A stretch of DNA of 64,000 bases from Vibrio metschnikovii CIP 69.14 (GCF_000176155.1 NZ_ACZO01000006.1:62001-126000), one strand, 5' to 3'. Positions 29,881 to 38,851 are shown, numbered from the stretch's first letter. Program-made: numbers and translations. The notes: generated from the letters alone by a model not told the origin.

Positions 29881-30864
29881 ATGAAAAAGTTAGTGGCGAT
29901 GATATCAGCGTCTTTAATGGCGGCGTCTTCTTCTGCAATGGCAGACGTATATTTAGGCGGCAAATTAGGACAAACATGGTTGAATGATTCCTGTCGAGCT
30001 GGTGAGGTTTGTGAAGACAGAGATACCAGTATGGGGGCTTTTCTTGGTTACAACCTAAATGAATGGTTAGCCGTGGAAGCGGGTTATGACATGCTTGGCA
30101 AATTTACTGGTATCGGATTGGCCGATGATAGAGTGAAAGCGATTACTTTGGCGCCTAAGTTTACTCTTTCTTTATCACCAAGTGTCGGTGCTTATGCTAA
30201 GCTCGGTGGTGCTTATGTCGATTATGGTGATGAAAGTGACTACTCGTTTCTTGCTGCTGCTGGTCTAGAATTTAATGTCAGCCCAAATGTTTCCTTACGC
30301 ACGGAATATCAAGTTTTAACGGATATCAATAACGATCAAACCAGAGCAGAAGCTAACACCGTGTCACTTGGTGTGAGTTACCGTTTTGGTGCCGCAGCCC
30401 AACCGACTCAAGTGGTTGAAATTCGCCCCGTCACGGTGATTGAAGAAGTGATTGTTGTTGAAGAAATCGTAGAAACTGGACCTGTGTTCGTCAATAAAAC
30501 CTATGACTTCCAACGACTTGATAGCAGCAGTTTTGCTTTTGATAGTGTTAGTTTAAATCAAGAAAGTAAACAGCAACTGACTAAGCTGGTTCGTTTTTTA
30601 AATCAATACCCGCAAGCTAAGGTAGTGATTACTGGGCACACTGACGCTACTGGTCCTGCAGCATACAACCAAACGTTATCAGAAAAACGAGCGAAAGCCG
30701 TTGCGGATGCGTTAGTTGAGCAGGGAATTCAGCGCTCTCGTATAACTTGGCGAGGAGAAGGGGAGACGAATCCTATCGCTTCTAATAGTACAGCGGAAGG
30801 ACGTGAGCTTAACCGTCGGGTTGATATCACCATTCCAGAGTTTGATTATCAAGTTAAACAATAA
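29881..30864 (+). CDS. ompA: OmpA-family outer-membrane protein
   Basis: This is a protein of 327 residues. A signal peptide (about 1-21, ending SSAMA) is followed by an eight-stranded beta-barrel domain (about 22-175), a Val/Glu-rich linker, and a C-terminal OmpA peptidoglycan-binding domain (about 205-320) with GHTDATGPAAYNQTLSEKRA and GEGETNPIA. It anchors the outer membrane to the cell wall. The frame is open to 29839, but AAGGAAAGG precedes the ATG at 29881, which starts a normal signal peptide. Confidence 0.92.
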   Translation: MKKLVAMISASLMAASSSAMADVYLGGKLGQTWLNDSCRAGEVCEDRDTSMGAFLGYNLNEWLAVEAGYDMLGKFTGIGLADDRVKAITLAPKFTLSLSPSVGAYAKLGGAYVDYGDESDYSFLAAAGLEFNVSPNVSLRTEYQVLTDINNDQTRAEANTVSLGVSYRFGAAAQPTQVVEIRPVTVIEEVIVVEEIVETGPVFVNKTYDFQRLDSSSFAFDSVSLNQESKQQLTKLVRFLNQYPQAKVVITGHTDATGPAAYNQTLSEKRAKAVADALVEQGIQRSRITWRGEGETNPIASNSTAEGRELNRRVDITIPEFDYQVKQ

Positions 30865-30886
30865 TCATGTAGTTGATTAATACAGC

Positions 30887-30914
30887 AAGAAAGCTCACTT
30901 CGGTGAGCTTTCTT
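30887..30914. terminator. Terminator between ompA and the AP2-like gene
   Basis: AAGAAAGCTCAC, a TTCG tetraloop and GTGAGCTTTCTT form a 12-base perfect stem. It overlaps the stop codon of the leftward gene and can serve both converging units. Confidence 0.85.
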
Positions 30915-31419
30915 ATTTTAAGTCGATACTGTTTAAGCGGCCCATAAAGATCAAAATATCAAGGCAATCTTTATAAGCATCCAATAAGGCTTTTTTGGTC
31001 TTCGTATAAGCGGCAAGTTTACCGTGTTTACTGATTGAACAAACGACACTTCTAAAAGTACATTCACCTTGCTCATTGTAATCACGCCAGGCGGCGATAT
31101 AGCAAGCGTCACGATAGTTTGGATTTTCTTTAGTGGGTCTTGGCTTATAAATAATTTTCGGTTCCAGGCTATGTGGCAATCGAGTCATGAGGTACGGATC
31201 TTTGAGAATTCGTCGCCAGTGTTTGCCCCACATTTCACGCCCTAGCTCATTACGCAGTTTAATGGCTTTTTTTAAGCCTTTTTCTTCCCCTAAACGGATA
31301 TAACCGACTGATCGGTGTAACACGGTATCATCGGGAGTGTGGATGTGAACTTTATAAGCCGTTTTCGCTTTTGAGATAAAGCGATGGCCAGTATTCGTTT
31401 GGAGATTACTTTTTGTCAT
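30913..31419 (-). CDS. Conserved hypothetical protein with AP2-like N-terminal region
   Basis: This is a 168-residue, basic, cytoplasmic-type protein with no signal or membrane segment. Residues about 13-60 (YKVHIHTPDDTVLHRSVGYIR then KAIKLRNELGREMWGKHW) resemble the three-strand plus helix pattern of AP2 DNA-binding domains, in which a helix of the type AxxxRNEL follows. The C-terminal half (SVVCSISKHGKLAAYTKTKKALLDA) looks like a second, related beta-beta-helix unit. I do not know its function; DNA binding is inference. Confidence 0.55.
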   Translation of the reverse strand: MTKSNLQTNTGHRFISKAKTAYKVHIHTPDDTVLHRSVGYIRLGEEKGLKKAIKLRNELGREMWGKHWRRILKDPYLMTRLPHSLEPKIIYKPRPTKENPNYRDACYIAAWRDYNEQGECTFRSVVCSISKHGKLAAYTKTKKALLDAYKDCLDILIFMGRLNSIDLK

Positions 31420-31567
31420 GCCGATTACGCTATAGAGTTCTTTGTTAATAATAAGAGTAGGCCAAAAATAATAGAGACAGTCAATTTAGTCTAGAGGAAT
31501 AAAAAAAAGCTTCATCAACGTTAAGTCAACATTGTGCGAAAAAATGGCAGGGGACAACGAACAATCT

Positions 31568-31644
31568 TGGCGCTCCCGACTGGAGTCGAACCAGTGGCCT
31601 GTCCCTTAGGAGGGGACCGCTCTATCCTACTGAGCTACGGGAGC
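31568..31644 (-). tRNA. tRNA-Arg (CCU)
   Basis: A 77-base cloverleaf. The acceptor GCTCCCG pairs with CGGGAGC, the anticodon loop is CTCCTAA with anticodon CCT, the T arm is CTGGTTCGACTCCAG and CCA is encoded. It stands alone, leftward, between flgT and the AP2-like gene. No integrated element is seen beside it. Confidence 0.96.
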
Positions 31645-31742
31645 TTTGATTAATTTGGCGCATTAATTGTATCTCATCAATACGCCAAATTGTGCATTTT
31701 TTTGATGGTATTCGCTGATTGAATGACCAGTTAGTCACGAGA

Positions 31743-32888
31743 TTATTCTAAAAATGACACTTGTTTATGCATAACATCACCAATCTGAATGCTTGACGCC
31801 AGTTCAGGCTGATCAACCGTCAACTCTGCATTTTTTTCATAGACGCGCGAGACGGTTAAGGTGATATCACTTTGTGACACCTTATTACGAGGCAAACCGT
31901 TCTGATCGATAAACGATCCTGTATGCCAAAGTTGTAATTTATCCCCTTCTTTCACGCCATGAATACGACCTAGATCGATACTGACGGTTTGCCCAAATTT
32001 AGCGACGACTTCTGGTAAGGTGATTTTACAAGAGATTTCAGATTCGAGATCCAGCATAATGTTCCGGCTGACCCGTAACAACATTTGACCATAGGTAGAT
32101 GCCCAAAAACGGGCGCTACGAGTATCGACTTGGCTAGTTTTTGCAAACGGCCAGCTCGCAACTTCTCGATAATTTCTTCTCAAGATTTCACTGCCCGTTT
32201 TGCCATCAAAGACTTGCATTTCGAGAGCAAACTGACGATTAATAACATCATCTCGCAAAACCTTCTGTTCAATCGTTGCTGTTAAATCATTAATCACCCC
32301 ACCGATAATATAGTGAGCCCCGGTATCTTGTGCGATCATTTGTATGCGAGTCGGGTTGCGATGATTGATATCGTAATCAGTGGTTCCAACAGAGACAAAG
32401 CTATGAGATTGCTGAGCGATTTGTCTATCGAGGACATCAGCAAAATCATCACCGATGGTGTAAATTTGTCCCATCACCGCTTGTTGTGGCGAAGCAAGAT
32501 CAATATTGCCGACTAAAAAGGTCTTTTTGTATTGTTCTTTGTGGCAAGCCCTTGCCGATGGATAAATGTCGATACGAGCCGTAACCTTCATGACATTGCC
32601 ACGAACCTTACGATTTTCAACGGAGATATAACGAACTTCATGGTTATTAAACAAATATTCCTTTCTATCGGTTTCGAGTAAAGGCATTAAATGACTAATA
32701 CTACCAATATCTGCCCCGGCAAAATTCACCGCCTTATACAGCGCATCTTCCAGAGCATGCAATCTAGCGACCTCTTCAGAGGAAACGATCGTTGCGGTGC
32801 CAGTCACTTCGTACCAAGCGGCATGACTTTTGGTGGCAAAAAAAGCCATGAAAAGCATTGAGATTAAAAAAGAAACATTTTTTTTCAT
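31743..32888 (-). CDS. flgT: Flagellar H-ring/assembly protein FlgT
   Basis: This protein of 381 residues has a signal peptide (about 1-23, ending SHAAW). It matches Vibrio FlgT in length and layout: an N-terminal domain with TGTATIVSSEEVARLHALEDALYKA-type helix, a middle domain containing the TGAHYIIGGVINDL strand pair, and a C-terminal beta domain (VSIDLGRIHGVKEGDKLQLWHTG). FlgT forms the H ring around the LP ring of the sodium-driven polar flagellum and is needed for MotX/MotY assembly. It is divergent from flgO-flgP. Confidence 0.92.
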   Translation of the reverse strand: MKKNVSFLISMLFMAFFATKSHAAWYEVTGTATIVSSEEVARLHALEDALYKAVNFAGADIGSISHLMPLLETDRKEYLFNNHEVRYISVENRKVRGNVMKVTARIDIYPSARACHKEQYKKTFLVGNIDLASPQQAVMGQIYTIGDDFADVLDRQIAQQSHSFVSVGTTDYDINHRNPTRIQMIAQDTGAHYIIGGVINDLTATIEQKVLRDDVINRQFALEMQVFDGKTGSEILRRNYREVASWPFAKTSQVDTRSARFWASTYGQMLLRVSRNIMLDLESEISCKITLPEVVAKFGQTVSIDLGRIHGVKEGDKLQLWHTGSFIDQNGLPRNKVSQSDITLTVSRVYEKNAELTVDQPELASSIQIGDVMHKQVSFLE

Positions 32889-33048
32889 TATTAGTTACCA
32901 GTTGGGTATAAATCTTGCTTAGTAAGTGTTAGCTGATGTAGGTGCGCAATTCTGAATCAAAGACAGATTGAGAAAAGCAAAGAGCGTTCCAGTTTTGTCA
33001 AAACGGGTGAACGGGACGATAGCCTTAGTATATCTGGAGATGAAGAAA

Positions 33049-33684
33049 ATGAAAAAATGGCTTGGTTTAGTACCGGTAGTCTTTTTGACGGCGTGTGCTT
33101 ATGCGCCAATTTATAATGGTAAAGAGCCGTATTCTGGCTCACAATTTATGTTGATTGAAAGTCCGCGCCATACGTTGGATTTCTTTATTGATAGTTTGAC
33201 AGAAGATCTCGTTCAGTCCAATACCAGTGTGACGGCTCGTACCCCGATCGCGGTGACTTCGTTTGTGGATCTACAAGATATGGATACCACCAATTGGTTA
33301 GGTAACTCTGTATCTGAAGGATTAATTCATCAGTTCCAGCGTCGCGGCTTTAAAGTGGTAGATTTTAAAACCACAGGGACAATTCAAGTCACTCGTCAAG
33401 GTGACTTTGCTTTTAGTCGAGACTGGAAAGATTTGGCTCAAGAGCAAGAAATTCAATACGTATTAACGGGTACTATGCTCCGTCAAGAAGGGGGGGTATT
33501 GGTTAATGCTCGGGTGGTTGGTATGCAATCGAGAATCGTGGTTGCGACTGCCCAAGGTTTCTTGCCGGCTGATCGCATTGGACGTGACTTAGATACGTTG
33601 AATACCATTCGTACGCAAGACGGTGTACTTATTCGTTCTGATCCGACAATGACTCGTCCATACAGTGTTATCTTGCGCCCTTAG
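33049..33684 (+). CDS. flgO: Flagellar outer-membrane lipoprotein FlgO
   Basis: This is a lipoprotein of 211 residues with lipobox FLTACAY (Cys at about 15). The body has a FlgO-type domain with PIAVTSFVDLQDMDTTNWLGNSV and YVLTGTMLRQEGGVLVNARVV, related to TolB-N-like folds. Together with FlgP it supports flagellar stability and motility in V. cholerae. GGAG at 33036-33039 touches the ATG at 33040, so the ATG at 33049 is preferred. It is followed 6 bases later by flgP. Confidence 0.92.
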   Translation: MKKWLGLVPVVFLTACAYAPIYNGKEPYSGSQFMLIESPRHTLDFFIDSLTEDLVQSNTSVTARTPIAVTSFVDLQDMDTTNWLGNSVSEGLIHQFQRRGFKVVDFKTTGTIQVTRQGDFAFSRDWKDLAQEQEIQYVLTGTMLRQEGGVLVNARVVGMQSRIVVATAQGFLPADRIGRDLDTLNTIRTQDGVLIRSDPTMTRPYSVILRP

Positions 33685-33690
33685 GAGAAT

Positions 33691-34131
33691 ATGATGAGAT
33701 CACCATTACTTTTTTTTCTGACCATCGTCATATTGCTCAGCGGTTGCCAGCCATTGCAGGCGATGCGTGAAGATGATTGGTTGACGGCAGTCGGTTATGC
33801 CAGCATCAGTGAGCAACGAGGCCGTGATGATGAGGAAAAGCAAGTGCGAGCAATGCGTGCTTCTAAAATAGATGCTTACCGTGAATTAGCAGAACAAGTT
33901 TATGGTATGCGAGTTAGTGGCCGAGCCGATTTACATGATCAACGTTTAGGTACTGAACTGACCTCAGGTGCGGTGGATGGTGTGATTCGAGGTGCAGAAG
34001 TGGTTCGCAGTTATAAAGTTGGCGATAGCTATGTAACTGAACTGCGGTTAGATATCCGTAAAATGGATCGATTACGCAGTTATGGCGAAGTTCAACAGGT
34101 GCCAGAGAAACGCCAGCAAACCTTATTTTAA
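33691..34131 (+). CDS. flgP: Flagellar outer-membrane lipoprotein FlgP
   Basis: This is a 146-residue lipoprotein with lipobox LLSGCQP. A LPP20/FlgP-type domain follows, with VGYASISEQRGRDDEEKQVRAMRASKIDAY-type helix and SYVTELRLDIRKM. FlgP is a basal-disc or outer-membrane collar component in Vibrio and Campylobacter. TAGGAG precedes the start and the gene is coupled to flgO. Confidence 0.92.
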   Translation: MMRSPLLFFLTIVILLSGCQPLQAMREDDWLTAVGYASISEQRGRDDEEKQVRAMRASKIDAYRELAEQVYGMRVSGRADLHDQRLGTELTSGAVDGVIRGAEVVRSYKVGDSYVTELRLDIRKMDRLRSYGEVQQVPEKRQQTLF

Positions 34132-34156
34132 CTCTTTTCTTTCTCCAGAATATACG

Positions 34157-34189
34157 AAAGTGGCTGCAAATACTGTGGCCGCTTTTTTT
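34157..34189 (+). terminator. Terminator of flgOP
   Basis: AAAGTGGC pairs with GCCGCTTT (one wobble) around a 12-base loop and is followed by a T run. Confidence 0.7.
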
Positions 34190-34275
34190 ATGCTGTGGGT
34201 TTGAGTTGGCAAGCTATCAGTGACTTTAGAATAGTGGCGAGTAAAAAATAGCGGATAAAAACGGAACGGGGATCA

Positions 34276-34701
34276 TCAAGCTTTAAGGTTGGTGCCTAAG
34301 GTAGAAACGGTATGAGTTTGACCTGTCGCATTGTAAGTCATGCCGATTTTGCCGTGACTTTGCTGCATCAAATTATTCAGCTTATTAAAACTGACTTGTG
34401 CTCTTGCCAGTGCTTCACCATTCACTAGGTTGGCTTGCTGACAATCGTGAATAATGGAGCGAATTTGAGTCATTGTACTATGTAAATATTCATCTTCCGT
34501 GAGCTGATTAAGATGGGGATGACTCGCGATACGTTGATCGGTTTGCTGTAATCGAGTAATTAAGGCTATCTTTTGTTTCGCTGTTGACTCGATATCGGCA
34601 GAAACGCGGCTAGTAATGGCTATTTTTTCTTGTTCCAATACCGCTGAAAGCTCTTGAGCATTTTTCAATTGGAATGCAACTAAATCGTTTAATGCTGCCA
34701 T
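34276..34701 (-). CDS. flgN: Flagellar export chaperone FlgN
   Basis: This is a 141-residue, largely alpha-helical protein with Gln-rich coiled-coil segments (VAFQLKNAQELSAVLEQEK at the N-terminus). It fits FlgN, the chaperone for the hook-filament junction proteins FlgK and FlgL, which are encoded later in this window. Sequence identity in the family is low, so the call leans on its place after flgA and flgM. Confidence 0.85.
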   Translation of the reverse strand: MAALNDLVAFQLKNAQELSAVLEQEKIAITSRVSADIESTAKQKIALITRLQQTDQRIASHPHLNQLTEDEYLHSTMTQIRSIIHDCQQANLVNGEALARAQVSFNKLNNLMQQSHGKIGMTYNATGQTHTVSTLGTNLKA

Positions 34702-34749
34702 AAATCAACCACCTTTATGCATCGGTCTGACTTGAAAGTGAGGTGATGG

Positions 34750-35070
34750 TTAAAAACCGCCCAACTCTTTCTCAAACTTAATCATATTATCTGCGAGCTT
34801 TTCAGCATCAACGACATAAGAGCCATTTGCTATGGCTTCTTTAATCGCCGCTACTTTTGCCGTATCAAAGCTTGGCGTTGCCGCCATTTCACTGTGCATT
34901 TCACCAATCGCTCTGCCTTGGGTACTTAGAGATACCGCATCTTGTTGAGATGATTGTGAGCGAGCGGCACTCGATGTTGATGATGCTGCTGTATTTGTGT
35001 CTGAACGAGCAGGTGAACGATTCGTTGTAACCAACGATTGACCTGAGCGTATGTTATCAATACCTGCCAT
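34750..35070 (-). CDS. flgM: Anti-sigma-28 factor FlgM
   Basis: This is a 106-residue protein with a disordered Ser/Thr/Ala-rich N-terminal half and a C-terminal sigma-28-binding part (FDTAKVAAIKEAIANGSYVVDAEKLADNMI is the hallmark, cited here by its parts VAAIKEAIANG and YVVDAEKLADNM). FlgM holds FliA inactive until it is exported through the finished hook. A near-consensus sigma-28 promoter sits just upstream, giving the expected feedback loop. flgN follows 48 bases downstream. Confidence 0.95.
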   Translation of the reverse strand: MAGIDNIRSGQSLVTTNRSPARSDTNTAASSTSSAARSQSSQQDAVSLSTQGRAIGEMHSEMAATPSFDTAKVAAIKEAIANGSYVVDAEKLADNMIKFEKELGGF

Positions 35071-35105
35071 AAACGAGCCTTTAAAATTGATCTATAGGTA
35101 CCGTC

Positions 35106-35132
35106 ATATCGACGGAGAGAGAGAAAACTTTA
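35106..35132 (-). promoter_or_regulatory. Sigma-28 promoter of flgMN
   Basis: On the leftward strand TAAA (continuing GTTT), then 15 bases from the first TAAA, then GTCGATAT. The FliA consensus is TAAAGTTT-N11-GCCGATAA; all eight -35 bases and six of eight -10 bases match. It lies 36-62 bases before the flgM start. Confidence 0.8.
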
Positions 35133-35173
35133 GTGCTTTGTTTACTCAACGATAAAAAATGATCGTAAAGGGC

Positions 35174-35941
35174 TTAAAATTGCACGGTAACTTCCCCCAT
35201 TCCGCTCACTTGTGCATCTATTATACGGTTTGAACGATCATTTTTCACTTTTATCTGCTCTCCTAGGTTACCATCAGAGAGAGCGGTGCCTCTAGTTGTG
35301 ATATTCATCCCGTTACTAATGGCTCTGATCAACACGCTTTCATTTCTACAAACGACACAAATATCATTACGATTGATCACGTCACCTAATTGTAAGTTTC
35401 TTTTCGTTTTTGCTCCAATTACCATATCTTGTGAGGAAAATCCTTGCCGTCGAAAGCGAAGCAGATCTACCATACTAAGAGTAATATCATTTTGCGTAAT
35501 CGTTTGTCCTCTGGATAAGGCATTAAGCGCCGTCACCATAGGAACGGTCATCGTCAGTCTCACGGGAACATAAATTCGCCAGTTATCTGCTGGGCATTCA
35601 ACCAATACAGTGATATTACTAGCAGAGCCGCTATGAGATGAAGACGATGTCTGTAGCTCATTAGGACAATCGGTAGCAAAGATCCTAGGATCAATGTTGG
35701 CCGCATTGACGACCAGTTCACCGCCTATCGGCTTATCGACGGTGTTGATGACATGACTTTCGGCTGCTCGCTGAATCTGTTCGATTTGCTCTGGCGTTGC
35801 AGAAAAAACCGAGAGACTAAAGAAAAATAATAAAAAGCCGATAGAGTTATAAAAAAAGTGGTAGAACCCTCTACACTTAGTTGGGGAATGGGAAAATAAA
35901 CGGGTCTTCGAATTCATAGTTCGTTTCTCTGATTTCTTCAT
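35174..35941 (-). CDS. flgA: Flagellar P-ring assembly chaperone FlgA
   Basis: This is a 255-residue protein with a long basic N-region, a hydrophobic core (about 30-46, SIGFLLFFFSLSVFSA) and a predicted cleavage before TPEQIEQ. The periplasmic part has an N-terminal domain and a SAF-type C-terminal domain (LSRGQTITQNDITLSMVDLL, LQLGDVINRNDI, GEQIKVKNDRSNRIIDAQVSG). It assists FlgI polymerisation into the P ring. The alternative start at 35917 (MNSKTRL) is possible because neither site has a clear ribosome binding site. Confidence 0.92.
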   Translation of the reverse strand: MKKSEKRTMNSKTRLFSHSPTKCRGFYHFFYNSIGFLLFFFSLSVFSATPEQIEQIQRAAESHVINTVDKPIGGELVVNAANIDPRIFATDCPNELQTSSSSHSGSASNITVLVECPADNWRIYVPVRLTMTVPMVTALNALSRGQTITQNDITLSMVDLLRFRRQGFSSQDMVIGAKTKRNLQLGDVINRNDICVVCRNESVLIRAISNGMNITTRGTALSDGNLGEQIKVKNDRSNRIIDAQVSGMGEVTVQF

Positions 35942-35997
35942 AGCCTGATTTAGACTACCACTTTTTTCCTATAAAAGTTTGAGATGGAGATGAGCTT

Positions 35998-36924
35998 ATG
36001 ACGGGTATTCTTGATTCTGTGAATCAGCGTACGCAACTTGTTGGTCAAAACCGACTAGAATTATTGACTTTCCGTCTTAACGGGCGTCAACGTTATGGTA
36101 TTAACGTATTTAAGGTTAAAGAGGTTCTGCAATGCCCGAAGCTCACTGCCATGCCAAACTTACATCGCCTAGTTAAAGGTGTTGCTCACATCCGCGGTCA
36201 AACGGTCTCTGTGATCGATCTTAGCTTAGCCGTTGGTGGCCGTCCAACGGTTGATATTGATAAAAGCTTTGTGGTTATCGCCTAGTTTAACCGTTCGATT
36301 CAAGCTTTTTTAGTTAGCTCCGTTGAGCGAATTATCAATATGCGTTGGGAAGCGATATTGCCACCACCTGAAGCGGCAGGTAAAGGCAATTACCTCACAG
36401 CCGTCACCAATATCGATAATGAGTTGGTTGAAATTCTGGATGTAGAAAAAATCCTCGCTGAAATCGCCCCGGTCAACGAAATTATGAGTGCATCGATTGG
36501 CGAAGATATTGCTCATGCTGAGCAAGAAAAACCGATTGTACGCCGAATTCTTATTGCTGATGACTCAAGTGTGGCACGCAAACAGGTGCAAAGAGCGATT
36601 GAGTCGATTGGTTTTGAGTGTATTCTCACCAAAGACGGCAAAGATGCTTATGAAAAACTATTAAGTATGGCTGAAGAGGGCAGTATCTATGAGCAAATCT
36701 GTTTAGTGATTTCGGATATTGAAATGCCTGAGATGGACGGCTATACCTTAACTGCAGAGATTCGACGTCATAATGAATTAAAAAATTTATATGTTATTCT
36801 CCATTCGTCACTGAGTGGGGTATTTAACCAAGCAATGGTTGAAAGGGTCGGTGCCAACTCTTTCATCGCTAAATTCAATCCCGATGAGCTTGGCAACGCG
36901 GTGAAAGCTGCGCTAGTAGAATAA
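35998..36924 (+). pseudogene. cheV: Chemotaxis coupling protein CheV with an in-frame amber codon
   Basis: CheV joins a CheW domain to a receiver and links chemoreceptors to CheA. The frame is continuous for 308 residues apart from a TAG at 36283-36285 (codon 96), inside the CheW domain. The sequence reads FVVIA, stop, FNRSIQAFLV, where related CheV proteins have a residue such as Glu (GAG). After the stop, the CheW remainder and a full receiver (LIADDSSVARKQ, LVISDIEMPEMDG with the phospho-Asp) are intact. No frameshift is present. GGAG precedes the start at 35998. Read literally, the product is a 95-residue fragment. Confidence 0.92.
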
Positions 36925-36934
36925 AGAGAACTAC

Positions 36935-37762
36935 ATGACTGCTATTACTATCAGCGATCAAGAGTATCGCGATTTTTGTCGGTTTTTAGAGTCTCAGTGC
37001 GGTATCGTGCTGGGCGACAGTAAACAATACCTAGTGAGAAGTCGTCTTAGTCCACTGGTCAATAAGTTTAAGCTCAGCTCATTGTCTGATCTGTTGCGCG
37101 ATGTTGTGACGGGCAGAAATCGTGAATTGCGAGTCGCTGCGGTCGATGCAATGACCACGAACGAAACCTTGTGGTTTCGAGATTCATACCCTTTCACGGT
37201 ATTGGCTGAACGTTTATTGCCTGAAGTTGCGAAAAGCAAAAGACCGATTAAAATCTGGTCTGCGGCGAGTTCTTCAGGTCAAGAGCCTTACTCGATGGCG
37301 ATGACAGTCTTAGAGGTTCAGCAAAAGCGCCCAGGTATGCTTCCGAGTGTGGCGATCACGGCGACCGATATTTCCAGCAGCATGCTAGATATGTGTCGAT
37401 TGGGTATTTACGATAATCTAGCACTCGGCAGAGGATTATCGCCAGAGCGTCGTCGAGCTTTCTTTGAAGAGAACGGTGATGGTCGAATGCGAGTCAAAGA
37501 TAACGTAAAAAAATTGGTTAACTTTCGGCCTCAAAACTTAATGGAAAGTTACGCCCTTTTGAGCAAGTTCGATATTATTTTTTGTCGTAATGTACTGATC
37601 TACTTTGCACCGGATATGAAATCAAAAGTACTTAATCAGATGGCGAGTAGTTTAAATCCTGGCGGCTATTTATTGCTCGGAGCTTCAGAGTCATTGACTG
37701 GGCTGACGGATCGTTTTGATATGGTTCGCTGTAATCCCGGTATTATTTATAAGCTAAAATAA
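36935..37762 (+). CDS. cheR: Chemoreceptor glutamate methyltransferase CheR
   Basis: This 275-residue enzyme has an N-terminal all-helical CheR_N domain and a SAM-methyltransferase domain with IKIWSAASSSGQEPYSMAM (SAM site), ITATDISSSML and DIIFCRNVLIYF. It methylates glutamates of chemoreceptors for adaptation. It starts 10 bases after cheV, so the two are an operon, closed by a terminator at 37784. Confidence 0.96.
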   Translation: MTAITISDQEYRDFCRFLESQCGIVLGDSKQYLVRSRLSPLVNKFKLSSLSDLLRDVVTGRNRELRVAAVDAMTTNETLWFRDSYPFTVLAERLLPEVAKSKRPIKIWSAASSSGQEPYSMAMTVLEVQQKRPGMLPSVAITATDISSSMLDMCRLGIYDNLALGRGLSPERRRAFFEENGDGRMRVKDNVKKLVNFRPQNLMESYALLSKFDIIFCRNVLIYFAPDMKSKVLNQMASSLNPGGYLLLGASESLTGLTDRFDMVRCNPGIIYKLK

Positions 37763-37783
37763 ACACAACAGAGTGATCTTCGT

Positions 37784-37808
37784 AAACCCGGCGGTATGCC
37801 GGGTTTTG
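37784..37808 (+). terminator. Terminator of cheVR
   Basis: AAACCCGGC and GCCGGGTTT form a 9-base stem around GGTAT, followed by TTGTTT. Confidence 0.88.
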
Positions 37809-37959
37809 TTTATCATTAAGCTCAATATGGCTAAATTCTTGCTTTAACCTAAAGTCGTATCGTTGGCCTTTTCTTTTAGCAACATGTTCTATGATAGTAA
37901 GACAGACTAAAGTACCCCAGCGTGTAATGAACCACTAATTTCCTAAAGCATCTAAAACT

Positions 37960-37975
37960 TGGTACGTAATTTGCT
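37960..37975 (+). promoter_or_regulatory. Sigma-54 promoter of flgBCDE
   Basis: TGGTACGTAATTTGCT matches the -24/-12 consensus TGGYACRNNNNTTGCW at every fixed position. It ends 43 bases before the flgB start. Activation by the flagellar regulator FlrC is the known Vibrio pattern. Confidence 0.88.
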
Positions 37976-38018
37976 TTTTAAATCAAATAACGGTCGGTTC
38001 TTAGCAAAGAGGCAAAAC

Positions 38019-38414
38019 ATGACTATTTCTTTTGATAAAGCACTCGGTATCCATCAACATACGGTTGGTGTTCGTGCACGCAATGCAGAAGTGATTGCGA
38101 CCAATATTGCACAATCGAACACTCCGGGCTTTAAAGCAAAAGGAATGGACTTTGATCGAGCATTAAAGGCGGCAAGTTCAGGGGCAAGCATTAGTCTTAG
38201 CCGTACGGACGGTCGGCATATTCCTGCCTCAAAAACGGTGACAGGGGAAATGCTTTACCGCATTCCGACTCAACCGGATACCGGAGATGGCAATACGGTC
38301 GATGTTGATTTAGAGCGTAACCTCTTTATGGAAAATCAACTGCGCCACCAAGCTTCTCTAGAGTTCTTAGGCAGTAAGTTTAAGAACCTATCAAAAGCGA
38401 TTAAAGGGGATTAA
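38019..38414 (+). CDS. flgB: Flagellar proximal rod protein FlgB
   Basis: This is a 131-residue rod protein, the usual length. It has the conserved rod N-terminus (VRARNAEVIATNIAQSNTPGFKAKGMDF) cited by VIATNIAQSNTPGFKA, and a C-terminal helix QLRHQASLEFL. The frame is open back to 37959, which would pass over the promoter; AAGAGG precedes the ATG at 38019. It is the first gene of flgBCDE. Confidence 0.96.
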   Translation: MTISFDKALGIHQHTVGVRARNAEVIATNIAQSNTPGFKAKGMDFDRALKAASSGASISLSRTDGRHIPASKTVTGEMLYRIPTQPDTGDGNTVDVDLERNLFMENQLRHQASLEFLGSKFKNLSKAIKGD

Positions 38415-38418
38415 TTAG

Positions 38419-38835
38419 ATGAGCTTATTTAATGTATTCAATGTGACTGGTTCTGCAATGAGTGCTGAATCTGTTCGTCTAAATACGACATCCAGTAACT
38501 TAGCGAACGCAGACAGTGTTAGTAGTTCGGCGAAAGAAACGTATAAAGCCCGTCACGCGGTGTTCGGTGCAGAGTTAAATAAAGCCCGTTATCATCGTGA
38601 CCCGAATGTTCCGGTAAAAGTGTTAGGGATTGTCGAAAGTAATAAACCGCTAAATGCGGAATACAATCCCGATCATCCTTTGGCCAACGATGAAGGCTTT
38701 ATTTATAAGCCCAATGTTAATGTTATGGAAGAAATGGCCAATATGATTTCTGCTTCACGTTCTTATCAAACAAACGTTCAAGTGGCCGATGCAAGTAAAC
38801 AGATGCTGCTGCGTACGCTGCAGATGGGTCAATAA
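38419..38835 (+). CDS. flgC: Flagellar proximal rod protein FlgC
   Basis: This is a 138-residue rod protein with the N-terminal motif RLNTTSSNLANADSVSS and C-terminal NVMEEMANMISASRSYQTNV, both typical of rod and hook axial proteins. It begins 4 bases after flgB, so translation is probably coupled. Confidence 0.97.
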   Translation: MSLFNVFNVTGSAMSAESVRLNTTSSNLANADSVSSSAKETYKARHAVFGAELNKARYHRDPNVPVKVLGIVESNKPLNAEYNPDHPLANDEGFIYKPNVNVMEEMANMISASRSYQTNVQVADASKQMLLRTLQMGQ

Positions 38836-38851
38836 GGGTAGGAGGTAGCAA

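Noticed and set aside
31568..31644. Integration site at tRNA-Arg
   Set aside because: No integrase, direct repeat of the tRNA end or foreign-looking block lies on either side.
36283..36285. Recoding of TAG in cheV (pyrrolysine or suppression)
   Set aside because: No pyl genes or suppressor tRNA are visible in the window, and other genes here show no internal TAG.
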